From Bacteroidota bacterium (GTDB lineage Bacteria > Bacteroidota > Bacteroidia > Chitinophagales > Chitinophagaceae), in contig JAEWHC010000005.1 of NCBI GenBank assembly GCA_023387985.1, positions 62,001 through 126,000 of the forward strand: 64,000 bases of DNA, written 5' to 3'. Position numbers and translations under genes: made by a program. This document shows, in pieces, positions 24,492 through 33,843 of this stretch (positions are counted from its first letter, which is position 1; each line of letters starts with the position of its first letter). The notes below the pieces were generated by a model. It saw only the letters and a list, made by a program, of their open reading frames with translations. It searched no databases and was not told where the DNA came from.

Positions 24492-27400
24492 CTACTCAAA
24501 AGTCAGATCCAATCCCAGGCCTCTCAACTCATGGATGAGTACATTGAAGCTTTCGGGAACACCCGGACGCGGAATATTGTCGCCTTTTACAATGGCTTCA
24601 TAAGTCTTCGCACGGCCGATGATGTCATCTGATTTGATGGTGATCAGTTCCTGCAAAATGTTGGATGCGCCATAGGCTTCGAGTGCCCAAACCTCCATCT
24701 CACCAAAACGCTGACCACCGAATTGGGCTTTACCGCCCAAAGGCTGCTGCGTGATGAGGCTGTATGGCCCGATGCTTCTTGCGTGCATCTTGTCATCCAC
24801 CATGTGATGCAGTTTAATCATGTAAATGATGCCCACAGTGGCTTTTTGGTCGAAACGGTCACCGCTTTCCCCATCATACAGATAGGTATGCCCGAATTTC
24901 GGCAGACCCGCCTCTTCAATGTTCGCGGCAATTTCTTCGGGAGTTGCCCCGTCAAAGATCGGCGTACTGTAACGCTTGCCCATTTTATAACCTGCCCATC
25001 CCAAAACGGTTTCGTAGATCTGCCCAAGGTTCATACGGCTCGGTACACCAAGGGGATTCAATACGATATCCACCGGGGTTCCGTCTTCCAGGAATGGCAT
25101 GTCTTCAGGGCGAACAATCTTGGCAACAATACCTTTGTTTCCGTGGCGGCCGGCCATTTTGTCGCCTACTTTAAGCTTGCGCTTAACAGCCAGGTAAACT
25201 TTAGCGAGCTTCAATACACCTGCAGGCAATTCATCGCCAATGGAAATATTGAACTTTTCCCGCTTATAGCGCCCGAGCTCTTCATTATACTTAATGGTAT
25301 AGTTATGCAGCAACTGGTTGATGAGCTCATCTGTATGCTCGTCACCGGTCCAGTTCAACGGATTTACAGTTTGGTAGTCGATTCCGGAAATGTTCCTGGC
25401 ATTGAATTTCACGCCTTTGCCAATAAGCACTTCCCCAAAATTGTTGCTCACCCCTGCACTGGTTTTGTCTTTCAACAGCACACCCAGTTTTTCGTACAGC
25501 AGTTCCAGCAGGGCTGTATCGTTCTGCTGGTGGATTTTCTCAATTTTTTCCAGAGCCGCTTTTTCACGCACTTTACTGTTTTTGTCCTTTTTTGTACGCT
25601 GGAAAAGTTTTTTGTCGATCACCACGCCTTCGCTTCCACTTGGCGCTTTCAGCGACGCATCTTTGGCATCCCCGGCTTTGTCGCCAAAAATGGCACGCAG
25701 CAATTTCTCTTCGGGGGTTGGGTCGCTTTCGCCTTTCGGGGTGATTTTACCGATCAGGATATCGCCTTCGCGAATATGGGCGCCAATACGGATAATTCCG
25801 TTTTCATCAAGATCCTTGGTAGCTTCTTCACTTACGTTCGGTATATCCGGAGTCAGTTCTTCTTCGCCGAGTTTGGTATCGCGTACCTGCAGTTCAAATT
25901 CTTCAATGTGAATGCTGGTAAAAAGATCTTCACTCACAATGCGCTCATTGATCACGATTGCATCTTCAAAGTTGTATCCTTTCCAGGGCATAAAGGCCAC
26001 TTTCAGGTTGCGGCCAAGAGCAAGCTCACCATCTTTTACCGCATAGCCTTCGGTAAGAAAATCGCCGCGCTTTACCGCCTGGCCTTTCTTCACCGCGGGT
26101 TTATGGTTGATACTGGTACTCTGGTTGGTTTTAATGAATTTGGTCAGACGGTAAACCATCAGGTCACCGTCAAAGCTGATGTGGCGCTGTTCATCATTGC
26201 GGTTGTAACGCACATGAATCTCGTTTGCATCCACAAATTCAACCACCCCATCGCCTTCAGCTACCAATTGCACACGGGCATCACGTGCAGCAACCCCTTC
26301 GACTCCTGTTCCCACAATGGGCGCTTCAGGTCGCAGCAACGGCACAGCCTGGCGCTGCATGTTTGAGCCCATCAAGGCACGGTTGGCATCATCATGTTCC
26401 AAAAAGGGGATAAGCGAGGCACTCAAACCAACGATTTGGTTGGGCGCGACGTCCATATATTCCACTTCATTTTTTTCCAGTATGGGAAAGTCGCCGGTTT
26501 CGCGGCTGATGATGCGGTCTTCCACAAATTCACCTTTCTCATTCATCATCGTATTGGCCTGCGCAATCTTTGCAGAATCTTCTTCCTCGGCGCTCAGGAA
26601 TTTCAGTTTTTTCAGGTTGACTTTTCCTTCTTCTACAGGGTGATAAGGGGTTTCAATGAAGCCCATGTCATTGATCTGCGCATGCAGGCAAAGGGTGGAA
26701 ATCAAGCCAATATTCGGACCTTCCGGAGTTTCAATGGTGCACAAACGGCCGTAGTGGCTGTAGTGTACGTCACGCACCTCAAAACCGGCACGCTCACGGC
26801 TGAGACCGCCTGGTCCGAGTGCTGAAATCCTGCGCTTATGGGTGATTTCACTCAGCGGGTTGGTCTGATCGAGAAACTGCGAAAGCTGCGAAGTTCCAAA
26901 GAAAGAGTTGATCACTGAACTCAATGTACGGGCATTGATCAGGTCAACCGGGGTAAATACTTCATTATCGCGCACATTCATTCGTTCACGGATGGTACGC
27001 GCCATTCTGGCAAGGCCTACACCAAACTGGGCATACAATTGCTCCCCTACCGTACGTACACGGCGGTTGCTCAGGTGGTCAATATCATCAATTTCGGCTT
27101 TGCCGTTGGTCAGGCGAACCAGGTATTTGATGATGGAAATGATATCTTCTTTTGTAAGTACTTTTTTGGTTGGTGGCAGGTCAAGGTCAAGCTTGCGGTT
27201 AATTTTGTACCGGCCAACTTCACCAAGGTCATAACGCTTGTCGCTAAAGAAAAGCTTGTCGATAATGCCGCGGGCAGTTTCATTATCCGGGGCGTCGCTA
27301 CCGCGCAGCTGGCGGTAGATATGCTGAACCGCCTCCAGTTCGCTGTTGGAAGTATCTTTATTGAGGGTATTGTAAATAATGGTGAAATCGCCACCAATAT

Positions 27401-28295
27401 CTTCTTTCTGGATGAAGATATTTTTGATCTCCATACCAATGATTTCTTCAAGTGCTTCCTCGTTCAGGATGCTGTCGCGTTCCATTACCACTTCATTGCG
27501 CTCGATGCTCACCACCTCACCGGTATCTTCATCCACAAAGTCTTCAAACCAGGTATTTAAAACACGGGCGGCAAGTTTACGTCCAACCAGTTGAGAAATA
27601 TTTTCTTTGCTTACTTCCACTTCATCGGCCATGCCAAACAGCTCCAGGATGTCTTTATCGGTTTCGAAACCGATAGAACGGAGCAGTGTGGTCACGGGGA
27701 ATTTTTTCTTGCGGTCGATGTAAGCATACATTACGTTGTTGATGTCTGTAGCAAATTCCATCCAGGCACCTTTGAAAGGAATAACCCGCGCAGAAAAAAT
27801 CTTGGTTCCGTTGGGGTGGAAACTCTGGCCGAAGAAAACTCCGGGTGAACGGTGAAGCTGGCTCACCACCACCCTTTCGGCACCGTTGATTACAAAAGTT
27901 CCGCGGGGCGTCATATAAGGAATATTGCCAAGGAATACGTCCTGGACAATGGTTTGGAAATCGATATGCTCCTCATCATTACAGCTCAGGCGCAATTTTG
28001 CTTTCAGCGGCACGGCATAGGTAAGACCCCTTTCCATACATTCTTCGATGGAATAGCGTGGCGGATCGATAAAATAGTCCAGAAACTCCAGCACGAAAAT
28101 GTTGCGGGTATCACTGATGGGAAAGTTCTCTTTAAACACTTTAAAGAGGCCCTCATTATTCCGCTTGTCGGGGGTAGTTTCCAGTTGGAAAAACTCTTTA
28201 AAAGACTGGATTTGAATTCCCAGGAGGTCGGGAGCTTGGGCCAGGTTTTGGGTTTTTCCAAAATTAATTCTTTCGGAAAGATGGTTAGAAGACAT
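24492..28295 (-). CDS. rpoB: DNA-directed RNA polymerase subunit beta
   Basis: 1267 residues, the normal Bacteroidota length. The rifampicin pocket is present and wild type near residues 465-500 (SQLSQFLDQTNPLSEITHKR, then ISALGPGGLSRERAGF). Downstream motifs include TPEGPNIGLISTL, GYNFEDAIVINER, GDKMAGRHGNKGIVAKI and, near the end, GGKAQFGGQRFGEMEVWALEAYGA. It forms the catalytic core with beta-prime. What is odd is its setting: no rplL upstream, no rpoC downstream, and its own terminator, whereas rplJL-rpoBC is the common bacterial arrangement. Confidence 0.98.
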   Translation of the reverse strand: MSSNHLSERINFGKTQNLAQAPDLLGIQIQSFKEFFQLETTPDKRNNEGLFKVFKENFPISDTRNIFVLEFLDYFIDPPRYSIEECMERGLTYAVPLKAKLRLSCNDEEHIDFQTIVQDVFLGNIPYMTPRGTFVINGAERVVVSQLHRSPGVFFGQSFHPNGTKIFSARVIPFKGAWMEFATDINNVMYAYIDRKKKFPVTTLLRSIGFETDKDILELFGMADEVEVSKENISQLVGRKLAARVLNTWFEDFVDEDTGEVVSIERNEVVMERDSILNEEALEEIIGMEIKNIFIQKEDIGGDFTIIYNTLNKDTSNSELEAVQHIYRQLRGSDAPDNETARGIIDKLFFSDKRYDLGEVGRYKINRKLDLDLPPTKKVLTKEDIISIIKYLVRLTNGKAEIDDIDHLSNRRVRTVGEQLYAQFGVGLARMARTIRERMNVRDNEVFTPVDLINARTLSSVINSFFGTSQLSQFLDQTNPLSEITHKRRISALGPGGLSRERAGFEVRDVHYSHYGRLCTIETPEGPNIGLISTLCLHAQINDMGFIETPYHPVEEGKVNLKKLKFLSAEEEDSAKIAQANTMMNEKGEFVEDRIISRETGDFPILEKNEVEYMDVAPNQIVGLSASLIPFLEHDDANRALMGSNMQRQAVPLLRPEAPIVGTGVEGVAARDARVQLVAEGDGVVEFVDANEIHVRYNRNDEQRHISFDGDLMVYRLTKFIKTNQSTSINHKPAVKKGQAVKRGDFLTEGYAVKDGELALGRNLKVAFMPWKGYNFEDAIVINERIVSEDLFTSIHIEEFELQVRDTKLGEEELTPDIPNVSEEATKDLDENGIIRIGAHIREGDILIGKITPKGESDPTPEEKLLRAIFGDKAGDAKDASLKAPSGSEGVVIDKKLFQRTKKDKNSKVREKAALEKIEKIHQQNDTALLELLYEKLGVLLKDKTSAGVSNNFGEVLIGKGVKFNARNISGIDYQTVNPLNWTGDEHTDELINQLLHNYTIKYNEELGRYKREKFNISIGDELPAGVLKLAKVYLAVKRKLKVGDKMAGRHGNKGIVAKIVRPEDMPFLEDGTPVDIVLNPLGVPSRMNLGQIYETVLGWAGYKMGKRYSTPIFDGATPEEIAANIEEAGLPKFGHTYLYDGESGDRFDQKATVGIIYMIKLHHMVDDKMHARSIGPYSLITQQPLGGKAQFGGQRFGEMEVWALEAYGASNILQELITIKSDDIIGRAKTYEAIVKGDNIPRPGVPESFNVLIHELRGLGLDLTFE

Positions 28296-28905
28296 ATATA
28301 CGCTTTGTTTTTTCTTTATCTGCGGGTTTATAACACATTGAGCCCTGCCGCATAAGCGGAGAGCCGGCCTACAACTTATTGTAAATCAGGATGAATCTGC
28401 CCAATGTGTATATTACCCAAAATTAAAAGGATTGCAAAAGTAAACCCCAGAGCGGAAATAAACAAATGTGGAGAAACAGGTATTGGCGAATTGGGGAAAC
28501 GTTTGCAGTTGATGGCTGCAAGCGCCTTCTGGTCGATCCCTGCCCTTGAAACGCAAGTGTTGCCGAATCGCAAAACCTGGAAACTCATCCCACTCCTTCC
28601 TAGCATCGAAACCCTTAAGATGATCAATATCGTAGCCCAAAATAAGGGCTTCCTGGCGAAACAAACCATTTTTGAAATCGATGGGCAACCCGTTTGTACC
28701 CCTGGGATGCAACATGCCAGCCGGGTCAGCGCTTTTCCGGAACAGTTCCCAAATGTGGAAAAGTTGCAAGCATGCCAGGCATGGCCAAAACCGGAACGCC
28801 GGGTCATTCATTCCATTTGTACCTACCTTTGAAAACTCTGGTGGATCAAAATTCCTTCATTATTACCCAATGGTTTTGCCCACATAATAATATGGTGATT
28901 TATAT
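28296..28905. other. Gene-free region upstream of rpoB and of the GT4 gene
   Basis: About 610 bases between two divergent genes. Overlapping frames of 130-143 codons exist on both strands but none resembles a protein family and their composition looks random. It should hold the rpoB promoter and leader; a GC-rich hairpin (CCGCTTATGCGG on the minus strand, about 28343-28354) lies in the putative leader. No TAnnTTTG box is clear for either gene. Confidence 0.6.
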
Positions 28906-30003
28906 ATGAACATCTTGCATATTATTCAAACAAACCAATATCGTGGCGTAGAAATATTTACCAGAAATCTTGCCGGATGGCAAATTGAGCAGGGGCACAG
29001 CGTGGATGTTGTGACTGTGTATTCTGCTGGAAACCAAAAACAACTCGAATTTCCGGGTTCGAGCGTTTACTCCCTGGATGCCTCCGGTAGCCTATTTGAT
29101 TATAAAGCATTCAAAAAACTGAATTCAATTATTACCCGAAAACCCTACGATATTGTACAGGCCAATTCGGGTGATACTTTCCGCTACAGCGTTTTCAGTA
29201 AATGGCTCTTTAAATGGAAACCTCCAATTATATTTCGAAATTCCAGTGTGATGGGCGATTATCTGAAAAATGCCTTACTGAAAAAATATTTTTACTCTGT
29301 TTTGCGTAAAGCCTGTGCCGGAGTCGCTTCCGTTTCTGAAAAATCAAAAATGGATTTTCTCGAAACTTTTCCGAAATATGATGGAATAATTGAAACAATT
29401 CCTGTGGGTATCGATTTAGATTTACTTCCGGATTTGAAAACAGGATCAAGTGGGGATCGCTTTCAAATTGTGCATGTTGGGGGATTTAGTTTTGAAAAAA
29501 ATCATTTTGGCCTCATCCGGATATTTAATGAAGTAAGAAAAAGACTTCCTCAAGCGGAATTGCATTTATTGGGGGATGGAAAATTACGCGACAAGATTGA
29601 AGGATTTGTCCAAAGCTTCAACCTTCAGGATGCTGTTATTTTTCATGGTTATGTAGCCAATCCTTTGGACTACATTGCTAATGCCGATCTCCTGGTGTTG
29701 CCGAGTATTATTGAAGGACTGCCCTCAGTAATTCTTGAAGCTTTTGCATTGAAAATTCCGGTAATCGCCTACAATGTAGGTGGAATTCCCGAGCTGGTAA
29801 AAGATGGCATAACTGGACGCCTCATCAACAAAGGGGATGAAGTGGCCTTCGCCGAAACCATCCTGAAGACATTCGCCACCCCAGACAATGATTTGACGCT
29901 GGCAGCCCAGGTTATGGTCAAAACGCACTTTAATAAAGATATTATTGTTGACCTATTTGATGCATTCTACCGAAAGGTTTATGAAAAATCTCCTCCAAAT
30001 TAA
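28906..30003 (+). CDS. Glycosyltransferase family 4 protein
   Basis: 365 residues with a GT-B layout. N-terminal MNILHIIQTNQYRGVEIFTRNLA is the GT4 acceptor-domain start with the G-G-V/R-G-V-E type loop. The donor domain begins near IVHVGGFSFEKNHFGLI, and the E-x7-E motif is EGLPSVILEAF (residues about 268-278), then PVIAYNVGGIPELVKDG. Such enzymes move a sugar from a nucleotide donor to a lipid-linked or surface glycan. It is next to, and convergent with, the GT2-GH26 gene and may serve the same polymer (inference). Confidence 0.92.
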   Translation: MNILHIIQTNQYRGVEIFTRNLAGWQIEQGHSVDVVTVYSAGNQKQLEFPGSSVYSLDASGSLFDYKAFKKLNSIITRKPYDIVQANSGDTFRYSVFSKWLFKWKPPIIFRNSSVMGDYLKNALLKKYFYSVLRKACAGVASVSEKSKMDFLETFPKYDGIIETIPVGIDLDLLPDLKTGSSGDRFQIVHVGGFSFEKNHFGLIRIFNEVRKRLPQAELHLLGDGKLRDKIEGFVQSFNLQDAVIFHGYVANPLDYIANADLLVLPSIIEGLPSVILEAFALKIPVIAYNVGGIPELVKDGITGRLINKGDEVAFAETILKTFATPDNDLTLAAQVMVKTHFNKDIIVDLFDAFYRKVYEKSPPN

Positions 30004-30054
30004 CCGTGTGTGTCGTTCTCGAAAACGGAGCAAATGAATTATTCAAAAACCAGC

Positions 30055-33000
30055 TTATTCCAGTGGCGTATGTAAACTACTGACATGAATGCTGAAATAT
30101 TTACTCCCTGCTCGCCTGGCGCTTACCCTTATTTGGTAATGCTCATAATCATTGGGTATAATTATCTGTATATCCTGCCCTGAACCCAGATCCCTAATGG
30201 CCAAATGATTGCCAAATTGATCATTCTTGATAAGGAACCAGTCAAATTCAACTTTTTCGCCAGAAAGAGCAGGAGATAACCATTCCTGGCCATTCTGAAG
30301 GACAGCTTTGAAATTCACTTTACTTCCCGGAAAAAGCGATATAGAAGGTTTTAAGATTTTTACAGTAAGTGGAGAAGGAGGAGCGGTTCCCTTTAAAAGC
30401 GCTGCTGTTTGTCCCAATATATACTTTTTGTTGCCCATGAAATCCACGAGTCCGTTGAAGGATAACCAGTTGCCGTGGTGTTCATCCTGCCAGTTTGAAA
30501 TAATGAAATTCTGACTCCTGAGCGCGCTGCCATTGGCCAGTAAATCCCCCGGTTCTAATTGGCTGATCACTACGTTTAAACCCTTGTTCGAGGCAAAATC
30601 CACTACGTCCTTTATTTTGCTACCGGTGGATGATGTGGCGATAAGCCCAAAATAATCTACGGGCAAATTTGAACGAACCCATTCAATTATTCCTTTATTT
30701 TCATTCAATTTTAATTCCAGGATGATCGGGCGAACCGGATCTACCGATTTAATTTCTCTCGTCACAACATTCAGCAAATTGAGATATTCATCCTGCAGTT
30801 CAAAAAGTCCGGGCTTGTTATAAGCGTCTTCCGGATTAAACTCAAAGGAATAGGCTACAATGCTTTTATCATCCTTCAATCGCTTCACCCTTTTCATTAT
30901 GTCATCCCGAAGTCCTTGCAATCCATTCGGGTCCCGATTCAATTCAAGGTAAGGCTCAAGAGAGAATTGGTAAATGAGTTTCATCCCCAGGTCCCTGGAA
31001 ACTCTGCGGATATTGTAGTCATATATATCACTTGCTTTATACTGCACAGTATTAAAGCCTGATTCGCGGATCTTCCTGAAATCACTTTCCACAACTTCAC
31101 GGGTTAGTACATAATAATTATTTCTCCAGTCCTGACCCTTCTTATAATTCACTGCTTTTAGATTATCGAGAGCAGCACGTGGTGACCCTGGTGGTGGGTC
31201 AATATCTGGTTTTCTGAGGCCCAGGCCTACGTTAGCCGGGCCTTCTGCTTTAAAGCCCGCAGCGATCTGATTCATTTGATTGGTAGTCCAATCCAAATAT
31301 CTTTCCTTGTGCCAGTTATTTTTGGGAATGTTTTTATCAAGGGGGCTGTGAAACATCACAATTGCAGATACTTCATTATACTCATCATGAATAGTTCTTA
31401 TGGCATCCTCCAACCATTCATCTTGATTTTCATCCATTTTCAAGGAACCAAACTCCGCCAGCATTACAGGCTTTCGGGTAAATTGGTAGAGTGAATCTCT
31501 CAGGGGTTTGTACAATTCACTGAAACTATAAGACCTGCCATTGCGATTCAACGCATTGTAATTCAAGGCTGTAAAACCTACCCAGTCTACAAACTCATCA
31601 CCAGGATAATAGTCCACCATATGCTGCGCTCTCCAGGGATTCCATACCATCATAATTTTGTGCGCTCCTTCCGCATTAATTAAAGAATCCACATGCTTCC
31701 ATGCGGCAACAAATTCTTCAGGCGTGTTGCCGCCAGATGCCGACCAGGGATAATGCGGATTATCAAATTCATGAGCGTATCTTAAAAAAACCGGTTTATC
31801 ATATGATTTCAGTATTTGGATAAAATCAATAATATACTCATCAAAATGCCCAGCGGCAATATGTTTCATGGCCTTTCTTCCGGATGCTATTTCGGGATCA
31901 TGATCCTGCGTGGCCAGTGCAGCCGTCCAGGGTTCCCAGGTGATCATGGGAATGGCGTTTTTGGCGATGATACCGGCCATCAGATTATGTGGAAAACTGT
32001 CGATACTTTGCCTGTTCCAACCGATGTAAAAAGAAATGAGATTAAAACTGACGTTTTGCTGATTTTCTAACCGATTAACCTGGGCCATATCAGTTAGCCC
32101 CGTTTCAGAAGCGGGTTGATAAATACCGAAGTACTTACCCGTTAACTTGGAGCTGGGAGGCAGGCTCACTGTTTCCCAACGACTTAGTTCGTTTCTATTT
32201 AATATATACATTGAGGAGAATAAAAGCACCAACAAGAGTGGGAGTGCCAATTTACGTATTATGGTAAAAGCGGAGTGGCCGAAATTATTGACTGCAGTTT
32301 TTATATTCCATAATGACTTGACTACTGAAAATTTCAGGTTATTTCTTAAAATCCTGTTGTCGTTGGTGACTTTATTGGCCAGATAAATTCCAAATCCCAT
32401 GATAAGGGCATTGAATAATGCAAAGCCAGCCATAAAGATGGAAAATGGCGTCAGATCACGGCTTAACCCATAATATACCGCTGCAAGGGATAGGATGGCT
32501 ACAATGACATTGGGCAGGATAATTTTATAATTGGTGTTTCCTTCATTTTCCTTCGGTGTTGGCAGGTAGGGCACCTTTTTATTAATTAAGGTATACACTA
32601 CACCCAGTAAGTATACCCACCAGGTATTGATATGCAACAATCCTCCGACAATGTGAAAGCCCCGCTCTTCTTTCTCAATTACCCATTTTTGAATGTAGGT
32701 TCCTATCAAAACCGTACTGGCTAATATGGGAGTTAATACCAGGAAGAAATCAACAACATTCCCCTTCCAGGGAGTAATGGAAAAAAATAAGGAAAGGATG
32801 GGAATCAAAAAATTGATCAGGATTATTAAACCATCCAAATAATGAAGCGGCAACATGCCATAATGAATTCTTTGTCGAACAGTGAGGTTCTTAAATATTC
32901 TTGGGTAAACATGCACCAACAAGTCAAAAGTTCCCCTTGACCATTTTAACTGTTGCTTAAAATAACTGGTGAGGTTGGATGGAGCTAGGCCCTTGGCCAA

Positions 33001-33843
33001 TATTTCAGGGACATAAACCGCCTTCCATTTCTTGGCATACAAAAGCATCGCCGTATGCATATCTTCGCACAAGCCGGGAGCATGGCCCCCTATGCTGTCC
33101 AATGCTTTTCTTCGGAATACACAATTGGCTCCAATGGCATTCACCGCACCATAAGCATTCAGCGTCATCATCATTGGCCCGTAAAACTGAAAAGTCTGCT
33201 CGGCAGCGCCGCGGGCAACTAGACTTTCCTTGATATTGTAATAAGATTGTACAATTTGCACAAATCCGATTTCGGGATCCTGAAAATGAGGGAGAATCGA
33301 GTCGAGGAAATTGGGGGCAGGTATATGATCCGGATCAAGCACTACGCATATATCCCCCGTGGCGTATTTCTGCAGGGCATTATTAATATTTCCTGCTTTT
33401 GCATTTATGCGGTTATCCCGTGTGACATGAATAATGCCATTTTCCTGGCAAAATCTTTTCAAATAAGCATCGTCCGCTTCATCACAAAGATAAGTAGTGT
33501 GCGGATAAGTAATCGCATTTATTGCTTTCAGGGTTGTGGTGGTCATTTCATAAGGCTCTCCGGGGAAATAGGTGGTAAGAATATCTACCTTAAAGTCCGG
33601 TATCTGGCCGTTGGTTTTAGGAACCGAAATATTGGAATAATTATACCACATATACAGCTTTTTGGTAATGCTGTAAATGATGGAAATAACCAGTAATGAA
33701 AACAACAGGGAATTGCCAATATTCTCTGACTGAAATACATAGTATAGAAAATAGAAAATATTAAATACCCCAATAAGGATCATAAATTTTATGACCCTGG
33801 ACTCAGTTGTATTAGGGGCTTTAATTTTATTCTCCGTCTTCAT
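30055..33843 (-). CDS. Membrane GT2 synthase fused to a GH26-like hydrolase and a further TIM-barrel-like region
   Basis: 1262 residues. Two N-terminal helices (20-60) precede a processive GT2 domain (85-310) with CDEADD (120-125), the DxD-like LDPDH (169-173), the base EDMHT (260-264) and QQLKW (297-301), as in cellulose/curdlan/hyaluronan-type synthases. Membrane helices span about 325-550. Residues 568-860 resemble GH26: RYAHEFDNPHYPW (acid/base Glu692) and VMLAEFGS (nucleophile Glu797), about 105 apart as in GH26 mannanases. Residues about 895-1170 are another barrel-like domain (YSFEFNPEDAY, PIILELKLNEN) whose usual NE pair is not clear, and a beta domain ends the protein. It probably makes, exports and trims one polysaccharide. 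It overlaps the upstream lipoprotein gene by 17 bases. Confidence 0.88.
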   Translation of the reverse strand: MKTENKIKAPNTTESRVIKFMILIGVFNIFYFLYYVFQSENIGNSLLFSLLVISIIYSITKKLYMWYNYSNISVPKTNGQIPDFKVDILTTYFPGEPYEMTTTTLKAINAITYPHTTYLCDEADDAYLKRFCQENGIIHVTRDNRINAKAGNINNALQKYATGDICVVLDPDHIPAPNFLDSILPHFQDPEIGFVQIVQSYYNIKESLVARGAAEQTFQFYGPMMMTLNAYGAVNAIGANCVFRRKALDSIGGHAPGLCEDMHTAMLLYAKKWKAVYVPEILAKGLAPSNLTSYFKQQLKWSRGTFDLLVHVYPRIFKNLTVRQRIHYGMLPLHYLDGLIILINFLIPILSLFFSITPWKGNVVDFFLVLTPILASTVLIGTYIQKWVIEKEERGFHIVGGLLHINTWWVYLLGVVYTLINKKVPYLPTPKENEGNTNYKIILPNVIVAILSLAAVYYGLSRDLTPFSIFMAGFALFNALIMGFGIYLANKVTNDNRILRNNLKFSVVKSLWNIKTAVNNFGHSAFTIIRKLALPLLLVLLFSSMYILNRNELSRWETVSLPPSSKLTGKYFGIYQPASETGLTDMAQVNRLENQQNVSFNLISFYIGWNRQSIDSFPHNLMAGIIAKNAIPMITWEPWTAALATQDHDPEIASGRKAMKHIAAGHFDEYIIDFIQILKSYDKPVFLRYAHEFDNPHYPWSASGGNTPEEFVAAWKHVDSLINAEGAHKIMMVWNPWRAQHMVDYYPGDEFVDWVGFTALNYNALNRNGRSYSFSELYKPLRDSLYQFTRKPVMLAEFGSLKMDENQDEWLEDAIRTIHDEYNEVSAIVMFHSPLDKNIPKNNWHKERYLDWTTNQMNQIAAGFKAEGPANVGLGLRKPDIDPPPGSPRAALDNLKAVNYKKGQDWRNNYYVLTREVVESDFRKIRESGFNTVQYKASDIYDYNIRRVSRDLGMKLIYQFSLEPYLELNRDPNGLQGLRDDIMKRVKRLKDDKSIVAYSFEFNPEDAYNKPGLFELQDEYLNLLNVVTREIKSVDPVRPIILELKLNENKGIIEWVRSNLPVDYFGLIATSSTGSKIKDVVDFASNKGLNVVISQLEPGDLLANGSALRSQNFIISNWQDEHHGNWLSFNGLVDFMGNKKYILGQTAALLKGTAPPSPLTVKILKPSISLFPGSKVNFKAVLQNGQEWLSPALSGEKVEFDWFLIKNDQFGNHLAIRDLGSGQDIQIIIPNDYEHYQIRVSARRAGSKYFSIHVSSLHTPLE

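Noticed and set aside
24723..26366. 547-codon open frame on the plus strand, antisense to rpoB
   Set aside because: It is an exact shadow of the conserved rpoB reading frame; the peptide is rich in His, Phe and Asn with no family pattern.
24492..28295. rpoB as a rifampicin-resistant second copy
   Set aside because: The pocket (FLDQTNP, THKR, SALGPGG) carries the sensitive-type residues.
28376..28832. Overlapping frames of 132-143 codons on both strands between rpoB and the GT4 gene
   Set aside because: None resembles a known family, they overlap each other head to tail and composition looks random; treated as non-coding.
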